From positions 1-9,136 of the forward strand of contig CANGMU010000079.1 in NCBI GenBank assembly GCA_947454665.1: DNA of 9,136 nucleotides. Reading direction: 5' to 3'. Each line of letters starts with the position of its first letter. Positions within the stretch are counted from its first letter, which is position 1. Made by a program: the position numbers and the translations under genes. Shown piece after piece: positions 1 to 5,748 of the stretch. The notes beneath the pieces are model-generated. The model was not told where the DNA came from, did no database searches, and saw nothing but the letters and a program-made list of their open reading frames with translations. This DNA is from Pseudomonadota bacterium (GTDB taxonomy: Bacteria; Pseudomonadota; Gammaproteobacteria; Steroidobacterales; Steroidobacteraceae).

Positions 1-1002
1 CAGATCGTTGGCGTCCTGGAGTCGATTCCGGGCAGCGAGGACGTGACAGCCGGGCAGAACGAGGGCGTGCAATATCTGCAGATCCAGCTGGACCGCGTCG
101 CGGCGGGTCGCGCAGGCCTTTCCGTCGAGGCCGTGCAGGACGACCTGCGCGCACTCGTAGAGGGGCGGCAGGTCGGTGTGGTCATCGAACAGGGTCGGCG
201 GTTGCCGCTGCTTCTTCGTGGCAGCGAGGCCCTCAATGAGTCCCCGGAAACCTTTGCGCAGCTGCGCTTCCCAGTAGGCCAGGGCGTTGCCATGCCACTC
301 TCGCAGCTGGCAACGCTGGTGCCGAAAGAAGGTCCGGTGCGCGTCGAGCGCGAGAATTCGGCGCGCATGGCGGTGATCCGTTCGAACGTGCGCGGGAGGG
401 ATCTGGTGGGTTTCGTGGAAGAAGCCAAGGCCAAGGTGGCCGCCGCCGCTCCTCTGCCGAAGGGCTACCGGATGACCTGGGGCGGGAGCTTCGAAAACCA
501 GCAACGCACGGCCGCGCAGCTGGCCATCGTCGTGCCGATCGCCCTGGCGCTGATCTTCCTGCTGCTGTTCGCGACCTTCGGTTCCGCGCGGCAGGCGACC
601 CTGGTCTTCGTGAACATTCCGTTCGCGCTGATCGGTGGCGTGGTGTCGCTCGCCGCGACCGGTGAATACCTGTCCGTGCCGGCTTCGGTGGGCTTCATCG
701 CCCTGATGGGCATCGCCGTGCTCAATGGCCTCGTGATGATCAGCTATTTCAACCAGCTGCGCAGTCGCGGACAGAATGTCGACGAGGTCATCCGCCAGGG
801 CGCTCGCCGTCGCCTGCGCCCCGTGCTGATGACGGCGAGCATCACGGCCTTCGGCCTGGTGCCGCTGCTCTTCGCCACAGGGCCCGGGTCGGAGATCCAG
901 CGGCCGTTGGCCATCGTCGTCATCGGTGGGCTGGTGAGTTCCACCGCCTTGACGCTGGTGTTGTTGCCAAGCCTGTTCCGTCGCTTCGGCATGAGGACCT
1001 GA
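1..1002 (+). CDS. Heavy-metal efflux RND permease (CzcA/CusA family), C-terminal part
   Basis: This is the 3' end of an inner-membrane, proton-driven RND pump. The frame is open from base 1, so 333 residues are visible of a protein usually about 1,030 to 1,060 long. The first ~170 residues are the second periplasmic porter and docking region. Five hydrophobic segments follow, near residues 174-193, 200-222, 226-251, 271-296 and 300-327, matching TM8-TM12 of the family. The motif AVLNGLVMISY (residues 239-249) in TM10 is typical of the heavy-metal (HME) branch rather than the multidrug branch. The charged RRRLRP stretch before TM11 is also typical. Such pumps work with a periplasmic adaptor and a TolC-type channel; the channel lies two genes downstream. 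The proton-relay residues of TM4 and the metal-site residues are outside the window, so the metal (Cu/Ag or Co/Zn/Cd) cannot be called. The truncation is the window edge and not a mutation. Confidence 0.95.
   Translation, partial: QIVGVLESIPGSEDVTAGQNEGVQYLQIQLDRVAAGRAGLSVEAVQDDLRALVEGRQVGVVIEQGRRLPLLLRGSEALNESPETFAQLRFPVGQGVAMPLSQLATLVPKEGPVRVERENSARMAVIRSNVRGRDLVGFVEEAKAKVAAAAPLPKGYRMTWGGSFENQQRTAAQLAIVVPIALALIFLLLFATFGSARQATLVFVNIPFALIGGVVSLAATGEYLSVPASVGFIALMGIAVLNGLVMISYFNQLRSRGQNVDEVIRQGARRRLRPVLMTASITAFGLVPLLFATGPGSEIQRPLAIVVIGGLVSSTALTLVLLPSLFRRFGMRT
993..997 (+). promoter_or_regulatory. Ribosome binding site of the DUF3240 gene
   Basis: GAGGA lies six bases before the ATG at 1004 and sits inside the last codons of the RND gene. 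The two genes are therefore translationally coupled, and this supports the chosen start. Confidence 0.7.
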
Positions 1003-1003
1003 C

Positions 1004-1318
1004 ATGGATACGCCTTACGACTGCCAGTTGTGCCTGGCGTTTCCCGTCGAGCTTGAGGAAGAGGTCATCGACATCCTGCGTTCGGAAGTGAACTACGTGA
1101 GTGGCTTTTCGATCGTCCCCGCCGAAGGTTTCGGGGCGGGGGCAAGGCTCGGGACGGCCATGGAACAGGTGCGGGGCCGATCACGCCGCCGACTTGCACA
1201 GGTGCTGATGCAGGCCGTGCATGTGCAGCCGCTGCTCGATGCCCTGCGCGAGCGGCTGCGCAGCACGGAGATGGCGTGGTGGACGATGCCCGTGACGGGG
1301 TTCGGGAGGTTCGCGTGA
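1004..1318 (+). CDS. DUF3240 family protein, RND-pump companion
   Basis: This is a small soluble protein of 104 residues with no signal peptide or membrane segment. It resembles the DUF3240 family, which is found almost exclusively beside heavy-metal RND permeases and is thought to have a PII/CutA-like ferredoxin fold. That assignment is from memory of the family and not a search. Visible features are the N-terminal strand-helix pattern (LCLAFPVELEEEVIDIL), a glycine-rich loop near residues 42-50, a basic QVRGRSRRRL stretch, and the C-terminal WWTMPVTGFGRF segment. A regulatory or metal-sensing role in the cytoplasm is often proposed but not proven. It starts one base after the RND stop, with a good Shine-Dalgarno sequence, and its TGA shares its last base with the next gene's ATG. 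It is therefore the middle gene of one operon. Confidence 0.85.
   Translation: MDTPYDCQLCLAFPVELEEEVIDILRSEVNYVSGFSIVPAEGFGAGARLGTAMEQVRGRSRRRLAQVLMQAVHVQPLLDALRERLRSTEMAWWTMPVTGFGRFA
1304..1310 (+). promoter_or_regulatory. Strong ribosome binding site fixing the TolC-family start
   Basis: GGGAGGT lies seven bases before the ATG at 1318. It selects this start over the in-frame ATG at 1276, which would add 14 hydrophilic residues in front of a clear signal peptide and overlap the previous gene by 43 bases. Confidence 0.75.
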
Positions 1319-2598
1319 TGCGCGGCCTTGGCGCCTGCGCGGCGGGGATGCTGCTGACACTGTGGGTGGCTGCTTTGGCCACGGCTGCGGAACCGGACTA
1401 TCCGCCGCTGTTGCCCGCCGACGGCGCCGCGCGCCAGGCCTTGCAGCGCTCGACCGGCGTGCTGCTGGGCGAGGAACAGAAGGCGATCGGTGCCGCGCGC
1501 AATCGAAAGTTCCGGGCCGGTCCCTACGAATGGGAAGCCGCCGTGATGACCCAGGACCGCAAGGACGCGGCCGGCCTGGCGTATTCGGAACAACAGTATG
1601 AGTTGCAGCGTCGTTGGCGCCTGCCGGGCAAGGGCATCCTTGATCGGCGCATGGGTCAACTGGCCGTGGAGATCGGCGACAACGCCTTTGCCGACGCCTG
1701 GCACGAATCGGCGCGCAGCCTGCTGGCGGGCTGGTTTGACTGGTTGCGCGAAGAAGAGTCCGCACAGGTCCTCATCGCACAGGCCGAGATCGGCCGCCGC
1801 GAAGTGGAGGCCGTCGCCAAGCGTGTTTCGCGCGGCGATGCCGCACGCATCGACCTGCAGCGCATCGAGGTCGAGCAAGGTCGACTGGTCGTGCTGCAGG
1901 CCGAGTCGGCCCGCAAGGCCGAAGCTGCGCGCCTCGCGTTGCTGCAGGATTTCCCGGACCTGGACCTGCGTCCACCGGCCCACCATCCGCTGCCCGCGCC
2001 GGTCGAGGGCACGGACGAGGAATGGATCGCCCGCATCGTTGAGGAAAACCACGAGATCGAGCTGGCGCAGGGCATCGCCGACGAGGCTGGCCTGGCGGCC
2101 ACACGGGCGCGTCGCGATCGCCTGCCGGACCCGCTGATCGGTCTGCATTACAGCGACAACATCGACCAGAACCGCCGCAACATGGGCGTGCGGTTGTCCA
2201 TTCCGCTGGGGGTGTCCGCGCGGGGCGCAGAAGCCGCTCTGGCACGCAGCCATGCCAACATCGCGGCAGCCGAATCCAGCCAGGTGCGCCGCAAGGTCGA
2301 ATCCGACGCCCGACTCGACCTGCTCAATGCACGCTCGAAACGTTCGCAGTGGGAGCGTCTCTCGGTGTCGGCCGTGCAGGCGACGGCTGCGGCCGCAGCC
2401 ATCGGCAAGGCGTATGAAGTCGGGGAAGTCGGCATGGCGGAGTGGCTCTCGGCGCGCCGCCAACAACTCGAAGCCAGCCTTGAGGCCGGCGCGGCCTCGC
2501 TGTCCGCGCATGAAGCCATGGCACGCTTGCGTCTGGATGCCCACCAGATCTGGGCGCCGGGACACGAAGAAGGCCATTCGCCGCACCAAGACCATTGA
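1318..2598 (+). CDS. TolC-family outer-membrane efflux channel (CzcC/CusC-like)
   Basis: This 426-residue outer-membrane factor is the exit duct of the RND complex encoded upstream. Residues 1 to about 23 form a Sec signal peptide with a hydrophobic core and an ATA|A-type cleavage site. No lipobox is placed credibly, so it is probably not lipidated. The mature protein is rich in long alpha-helical stretches with Ala, Glu and Arg heptads, as expected of the periplasmic barrel. It contains YEWEAAV and an LPGK motif typical of CzcC-like members, and a second half that repeats the helix-strand-helix plan (RLSIPLGV strand, then helices). The C-terminus carries four histidines (416, 420, 423, 426) in the last 11 residues, which may bind metal; this is inference. 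The gene follows the permease and DUF3240 genes, whereas many czc and cus operons put the channel gene first. The ATG is chosen from its RBS and signal peptide. Confidence 0.9.
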   Translation: MRGLGACAAGMLLTLWVAALATAAEPDYPPLLPADGAARQALQRSTGVLLGEEQKAIGAARNRKFRAGPYEWEAAVMTQDRKDAAGLAYSEQQYELQRRWRLPGKGILDRRMGQLAVEIGDNAFADAWHESARSLLAGWFDWLREEESAQVLIAQAEIGRREVEAVAKRVSRGDAARIDLQRIEVEQGRLVVLQAESARKAEAARLALLQDFPDLDLRPPAHHPLPAPVEGTDEEWIARIVEENHEIELAQGIADEAGLAATRARRDRLPDPLIGLHYSDNIDQNRRNMGVRLSIPLGVSARGAEAALARSHANIAAAESSQVRRKVESDARLDLLNARSKRSQWERLSVSAVQATAAAAAIGKAYEVGEVGMAEWLSARRQQLEASLEAGAASLSAHEAMARLRLDAHQIWAPGHEEGHSPHQDH

Positions 2599-2622
2599 TT
2601 CGGGCCGGGACGCCCCTCGCGC

Positions 2623-2636
2623 GTTAGACTGACGGC
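2623..2636 (+). promoter_or_regulatory. Putative leaderless promoter for the two small membrane-protein genes
   Basis: GTTAGACT (2623-2630) contains the -10 hexamer TAGACT, followed by exactly six bases and then the ATG at 2637. Transcription would begin at or within a base of the ATG, giving a leaderless mRNA, and no Shine-Dalgarno sequence is present. No convincing -35 lies at 17 bp; TTGATT at 2595-2600 is 24 bp away, which is too far. The same arrangement occurs before glcB, which strengthens the call. Confidence 0.55.
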
Positions 2637-2837
2637 ATGCGTATCGGCAAACCCATCCTGTTGGTCACCACGCCGCTGGGACTCGCGATTGGTCTCATCG
2701 CGGGCTATCACCTGGCCGGCGGGCTTGTCGTGCTCATGGCGATCATGATCGCGCTGTTCGGGGTCGGCATCCTCGCGATCGTGCGTGTCGTGCGCAGCGA
2801 GGCCATCGAGGGCCGCAAACGCGCGGGTGATCCATGA
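2637..2837 (+). CDS. Hypothetical two-helix small membrane protein
   Basis: I do not recognise a family for this 66-residue protein. It has two strongly hydrophobic segments, near residues 6-23 and 28-51, joined by a very short GYHLAGG turn. A basic, charged tail (RVVRSEAIEGRKRAGDP) follows and is likely cytoplasmic by the positive-inside rule. There is no signal-cleavage site and no cysteine. Its stop overlaps the start of the next gene in an ATGA, so the two are probably co-translated and may act together in the inner membrane. The start is supported by the -10 box six bases upstream and by the hydrophobic N-terminus. It is separated from the efflux operon by 38 bases with no convincing hairpin, so read-through from that operon is possible. 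Confidence 0.7.
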   Translation: MRIGKPILLVTTPLGLAIGLIAGYHLAGGLVVLMAIMIALFGVGILAIVRVVRSEAIEGRKRAGDP

Positions 2838-3037
2838 CGCAGCTCATCGTCATCGTGGTGCTGGTCGCGATCGTCGGCAGCCTCGGGCAGGCGCTGTTCG
2901 CGATGTCCACCGGCCATGGCGACCCGAAGAAGATGGTGCGCTCGCTGACGCTGCGCGTCGGACTGTCGGTGTTGCTGTTCGGCGCGCTGATGCTCGCTTG
3001 GCATTTCGGCTGGATCACGCCACAGGGCGCACGCTGA
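2834..3037 (+). CDS. Twin-transmembrane small protein, DUF2909-like
   Basis: This is a 67-residue inner-membrane protein with two helices, near residues 2-23 and 38-58. They are joined by a polar loop, STGHGDPKK, and a conserved-looking segment, RSLTLRVGLSVLLF (36-49). The length, the arginine-framed start of the second helix and the overall layout match the DUF2909 twin-transmembrane family as I remember it. Members of that family commonly sit in cytochrome c oxidase assembly clusters near SURF1. Their function is unknown. Here no oxidase gene is visible, and the partner is another two-helix protein whose stop overlaps this start by four bases. There is no strong Shine-Dalgarno sequence, so translation probably depends on coupling to the upstream gene. 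Confidence 0.8.
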   Translation: MTQLIVIVVLVAIVGSLGQALFAMSTGHGDPKKMVRSLTLRVGLSVLLFGALMLAWHFGWITPQGAR

Positions 3038-3047
3038 CGACGTAACC

Positions 3048-3072
3048 GGCAGGCCCCCTTGCAGGGCCTGCC
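3048..3072. terminator. Bidirectional hairpin between convergent transcription units
   Basis: A perfect 9-bp inverted repeat (GGCAGGCCC / GGGCCTGCC) with a 7-base loop lies in the 46-base gap between the twin-transmembrane gene, which ends at 3037, and glcG, whose stop is at 3084. Neither side has a clear T-run, so it may terminate weakly or mainly protect 3' ends. Confidence 0.65.
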
Positions 3073-3083
3073 TGGCTTCAGGC

Positions 3084-3491
3084 TTACAGGGCTTCGAGCG
3101 CTGCCTGGCCGGCGGCCGCCACCTGGCCATCCTGGCTGGACAGCACGCCGGACACGCCGATGGAGCCGACGATCTCGCCATCCTTCACGAGCGGAATGCC
3201 ACCCTCGACCTTCGTCGCCAGCGGCAGCGACAGCATGTGCACCTTGCCGCCGAGCACGGCGTCTTCGAACACCTTCGTCGGGCGCTTGAAGAGCAGCGCT
3301 GTCTTGGCCTTTTCCTGCGCAACGGTGACCGAACCCAGCTGCGTGCCGTCGGCGCGCTCCAGGTACAGCAGGTGGCCGCCCACGTCGAGGATGGCGATGA
3401 CGACGTTCCAGCCTTCGGCCTGGGCCTTGGCGGAACCGGCGGCCGCAATGGCCTTGGCATCGGCGAGGGACAGGGTCTTCTGTGTGATCAT
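3084..3491 (-). CDS. glcG: GlcG/HbpS-type heme-degradation domain protein
   Basis: This 135-residue protein covers the whole GlcG/HbpS (DUF336) domain, about the same length as E. coli GlcG. Diagnostic features are the IAILDVGGHLLYLERADG strand-turn (32-49), VEGGIPLVKDGEIVGSIGVSG (95-115) and the SSQDGQVAAAG segment that follows. Related proteins bind heme or small ligands and form oligomers. The role of GlcG in glycolate/glyoxylate use is still undefined, although its gene lies in the E. coli glc operon. There is no signal peptide, so it is probably cytoplasmic. It begins 24 bases after the glcB stop, with AAGGAA (bases 3501-3506, read on the minus strand) nine bases before its ATG. It therefore forms an operon with malate synthase, and the pairing supports the name. 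The glycolate oxidase genes glcDEF are not in the window. Confidence 0.88.
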   Translation of the reverse strand: MITQKTLSLADAKAIAAAGSAKAQAEGWNVVIAILDVGGHLLYLERADGTQLGSVTVAQEKAKTALLFKRPTKVFEDAVLGGKVHMLSLPLATKVEGGIPLVKDGEIVGSIGVSGVLSSQDGQVAAAGQAALEAL

Positions 3492-3515
3492 GCGTGACGG
3501 TTCCTTGAGATGAAA

Positions 3516-5675
3516 TCAGGCGCCGTGGCGGGCTTTGTGCTCGCGACGGCGGCGGGTCAGGATGTGCTCGGTGTAGCCATTGGGCTGCTCGCGGCCGAGG
3601 AAGACCAGGTCGCGCGCGGCCTGGAAGGCGATGCTGCCGGCGAGGTCCGGCGCCATCGGCGTATAGGCCGCATCGGCCGCGTTCTGGCGATCCACGATGG
3701 CGGCCATGCGCGCGAGGGTCTCTTCGACCTGGGCCCGGCTGCAGACGCCGTGATGGAGCCAGTTGGCGACGTGCTGGCTGGAGATGCGCAGCGTGGCGCG
3801 GTCTTCCATCAGGCCGACGTCGTGGATGTCCGGCACCTTCGAGCAGCCAACGCCCTGGTCGATCCAGCGCACGACATAGCCCAGGATGCCCTGGATGTTG
3901 TTGTCGAGTTCGCGCTGCACGTCGGCGGGAGAGGGCAGGTCGGCGGCGAGCGGTGCCGTCAGCAGTTTATCGGTGCCGGGCGTCGCGTCGCCGGCGAGCT
4001 GGCGCTGCTCGGCGAAGACATCGACGCGGTGATAGTGCAGGGCATGCAGCGCGGCGGCCGTGGGCGAGGGCACCCAGGCCGTGTTCGCACCGGCCTGCGG
4101 GTGCGCGATCTTGGCCTTGATCATCTGTGCCATCTGGTCAGGGATGGCCCACATGCCCTTGCCGATCTGCGCGATGCCCGAGAAACCGGCAGCCAGGCCG
4201 ATCTGCACGTTGCGCTTCTCGTAGTCCTTGATCCAGGGCTCGAGTTTCACGGCGTCCTTGGGGAGTACCGGGCCACCTTCCATGCAGGTGTGGATCTCGT
4301 CGCCGGTACGGTCGAGGAAGCCCGTGTTGATGAACACGATGCGCCCCGCAGCGGCCTTGATGCAGGCGGCCAGGTTCGCGCTGGTGCGGCGCTCCTCGTC
4401 CATCACGCCCATCTTGACCGTGTGGCGCGGCAGGCCGAGCAGGTCTTCGACCTGGTCGAAGAGCCAGTTCGCCAGCGCCACTTCCTCCGGACCGTGCATC
4501 TTCGGCTTCACGACGTAGACCGAACCGGCGCGGCTGTTGCGACGCGCGCCCTGCACGTCATGCACGGCGATCAGGAAGGTGATGCAGGCGTCGATGACCG
4601 TCTCGTAAACCGGCTGCCCGTCGAAGCGCACCATGTCGGTCAGCATGTGATGGCCGACGTTGCGCACCAGCAGCAGGCTGCGTCCCGGCAGCGTGACCGT
4701 GCCGCTGCCCGGCGCGTGGTAACGGCGGTCTTCGTTGAGGCGACGCGTGACCGTGCCGCTGCCCTTGGCAAAGCTCGCCTCGAGCGTGCCCTTCATGAGT
4801 CCCAGCCAGTTGCGGTAGACACCGACCTTGTCGTCGGCATCGACGGCCGCGACGGAGTCTTCGCAGTCCTGGATCGTGGTGATCGCGCTTTCCGCGATGA
4901 CATCGGCCACGCCCGCCGCATCGGTCTTGCCGATCGGATGCGTGCGATCGATCACGATCTCGAGGTGCAGGCCGTGGTTGCGCAGGAGCAAGGCGGTCGG
5001 CGTCGATGCCTCGCCGTTCCAACCCGCGAACTGCGCGGCCTTGGCGAGCGTCGTGCGACGGCCATCGACCAAGGTCACCGACAGCGCGTCGTTCTCGACG
5101 GCGTACGCGGTCGCATCCTTGTGGCTGCCCGCGGCCAGCGGCGCGATCTCGTCGAGGAAGGCGCGCACCCAGCCAATGACCTTCGCGCCGCGCGCGACAT
5201 CGAAACCTCGGGCACCGGCGACGGGCGGCTCGATGGCATCGGTGCCGTAGAGCGCGTCGTACAGGCTGACCCAGCGCGCGTTGGCTGCGTTCAGGGCATA
5301 GCGCGCGTTGTTGACCGGCACCACGAGCTGCGGCCCGGCGATGCTCGCGATTTCCGGGTCGACGTTTGCCGTCGTGATCCGGAAGGCGGCGGGTTCGGGC
5401 ACGAGGTAGCCGATGTCGCGCAGGAAGGCGGTGTGGGCGGCGACGTCAAAGGCAAGGCCCTTGTGCGCGCGCCACCAGGCGTCGATCTTGGCCTGCAGCG
5501 CGTCGCGCGTGGCAAGCAAGTCGCGGTTGCGCGGCAGGAAGCCGGCGAGGATGTCCTCGACGCCTTGCCAGAAGCGCGCTTCGTCGAGCGGCAGGCCCAG
5601 CAGGACGTCCTGCGCGACGAAATCGCTCAGGAGCGTGGAGACGTGGAGTCGACCAAAGGTGCGGGTGTCAGTCAT
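3516..5675 (-). CDS. glcB: Malate synthase G
   Basis: This enzyme condenses glyoxylate with acetyl-CoA to give malate and CoA, in the glyoxylate or glycolate assimilation route. It is cytosolic and needs Mg2+. The 719-residue length matches isoform G (about 720) and not the shorter isoform A. The catalytic set known from E. coli GlcB is present: Arg338 in LLLVRNVGH, Glu427 in MDEERRT, Asp455 in GFLDRTGDE, and the catalytic base equivalent of Asp631 at Asp625 in LMEDRATLRISSQ. The GCSKVPDIHD motif (610-619) and the conserved AGANTAWVPSPTAA acetyl-CoA-side segment (528-541) are also intact. Two identical hexapeptides, GSGTVT at 305-310 and 323-328, are encoded by an exact 20-base repeat in a normally variable stretch. 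The ATG is chosen because a -10 box sits six bases upstream. glcG follows in the same operon, and the divergent gene encodes a 2-oxoacid decarboxylase. Confidence 0.97.
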   Translation of the reverse strand: MTDTRTFGRLHVSTLLSDFVAQDVLLGLPLDEARFWQGVEDILAGFLPRNRDLLATRDALQAKIDAWWRAHKGLAFDVAAHTAFLRDIGYLVPEPAAFRITTANVDPEIASIAGPQLVVPVNNARYALNAANARWVSLYDALYGTDAIEPPVAGARGFDVARGAKVIGWVRAFLDEIAPLAAGSHKDATAYAVENDALSVTLVDGRRTTLAKAAQFAGWNGEASTPTALLLRNHGLHLEIVIDRTHPIGKTDAAGVADVIAESAITTIQDCEDSVAAVDADDKVGVYRNWLGLMKGTLEASFAKGSGTVTRRLNEDRRYHAPGSGTVTLPGRSLLLVRNVGHHMLTDMVRFDGQPVYETVIDACITFLIAVHDVQGARRNSRAGSVYVVKPKMHGPEEVALANWLFDQVEDLLGLPRHTVKMGVMDEERRTSANLAACIKAAAGRIVFINTGFLDRTGDEIHTCMEGGPVLPKDAVKLEPWIKDYEKRNVQIGLAAGFSGIAQIGKGMWAIPDQMAQMIKAKIAHPQAGANTAWVPSPTAAALHALHYHRVDVFAEQRQLAGDATPGTDKLLTAPLAADLPSPADVQRELDNNIQGILGYVVRWIDQGVGCSKVPDIHDVGLMEDRATLRISSQHVANWLHHGVCSRAQVEETLARMAAIVDRQNAADAAYTPMAPDLAGSIAFQAARDLVFLGREQPNGYTEHILTRRRREHKARHGA
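4691..4764 (-). repeat. Pair of exact 20-bp direct repeats inside glcB
   Basis: The 20-base unit GCGTGACCGTGCCGCTGCCC occurs at 4691-4710 and again at 4745-4764 (written on the plus strand), 54 bases apart, or 18 codons in frame. Each copy encodes GSGTVT with the same codons. The flanks differ, so the identity is confined to this unit. Confidence 0.85.
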
Positions 5676-5689
5676 CGCGCAATTCTAAC
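5676..5689 (-). promoter_or_regulatory. Putative leaderless promoter of glcB
   Basis: Read on the minus strand, GTTAGAAT (5689 down to 5682) holds the -10 hexamer TAGAAT, followed by six bases and the ATG at 5675. The predicted start of transcription coincides with the ATG. No Shine-Dalgarno sequence and no good -35 are seen. It has the same geometry as the site at 2623-2636. Confidence 0.6.
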
Positions 5690-5701
5690 CCACCGCGCAG
5701 G

Positions 5702-5707
5702 TATCAT
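5702..5707 (+). promoter_or_regulatory. Putative -10 box of the benzoylformate-decarboxylase-like gene
   Basis: TATCAT matches five of six bases of the -10 consensus and lies 41 bases before the ATG at 5749, leaving a leader of about 35 bases that contains the RBS. No clear -35 is visible. It lies 14 bp from the divergent glcB -10 box, so RNA polymerase could hardly occupy both promoters at once. Confidence 0.45.
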
Positions 5708-5736
5708 CGCCCCACCGGGTGATGTGCCACCGCGAT

Positions 5737-5741
5737 GAGGA
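5737..5741 (+). promoter_or_regulatory. Ribosome binding site fixing the start at 5749
   Basis: GAGGA lies seven bases before the ATG at 5749. It favours this start over the in-frame GTG at 5719 and ATG at 5722, which lack a Shine-Dalgarno sequence. The ATG at 5735 is out of frame. Confidence 0.65.
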
Positions 5742-5748
5742 CGGCGAG

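Noticed and set aside
1276..1317. Earlier in-frame start for the TolC-family protein at 1276
   Set aside because: It would put 14 charged residues before the signal peptide and overlap the DUF3240 gene by 43 bases. The strong GGGAGGT sits correctly for 1318.
1318..1341. Possible lipoprotein signal (L-G-A-C at residues 4-7 of the TolC-family protein)
   Set aside because: The cysteine is too near the N-terminus, with no hydrophobic core before it. The real hydrophobic core follows it and ends in a signal peptidase I type site.
1093..2595. A 500-codon open frame on the minus strand opposite the TolC-family and DUF3240 genes
   Set aside because: No family features are seen. It spans two real plus-strand genes that have Shine-Dalgarno sequences and, in one case, a signal peptide. 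It is a GC-codon artefact.
3510..5738. A 742-codon open frame on the plus strand covering all of glcB
   Set aside because: It is antisense to malate synthase, whose catalytic residues are all in place. Its translation is a low-complexity Arg/Asp/Val/Ala mixture with no recognisable motif, as expected from the mirror frame of a GC-rich gene.
5719..5748. Upstream GTG/ATG starts for the benzoylformate-decarboxylase-like protein
   Set aside because: They lack a Shine-Dalgarno sequence and add a hydrophilic MMCHRDEDGE extension not expected in the family. GAGGA fits the ATG at 5749.
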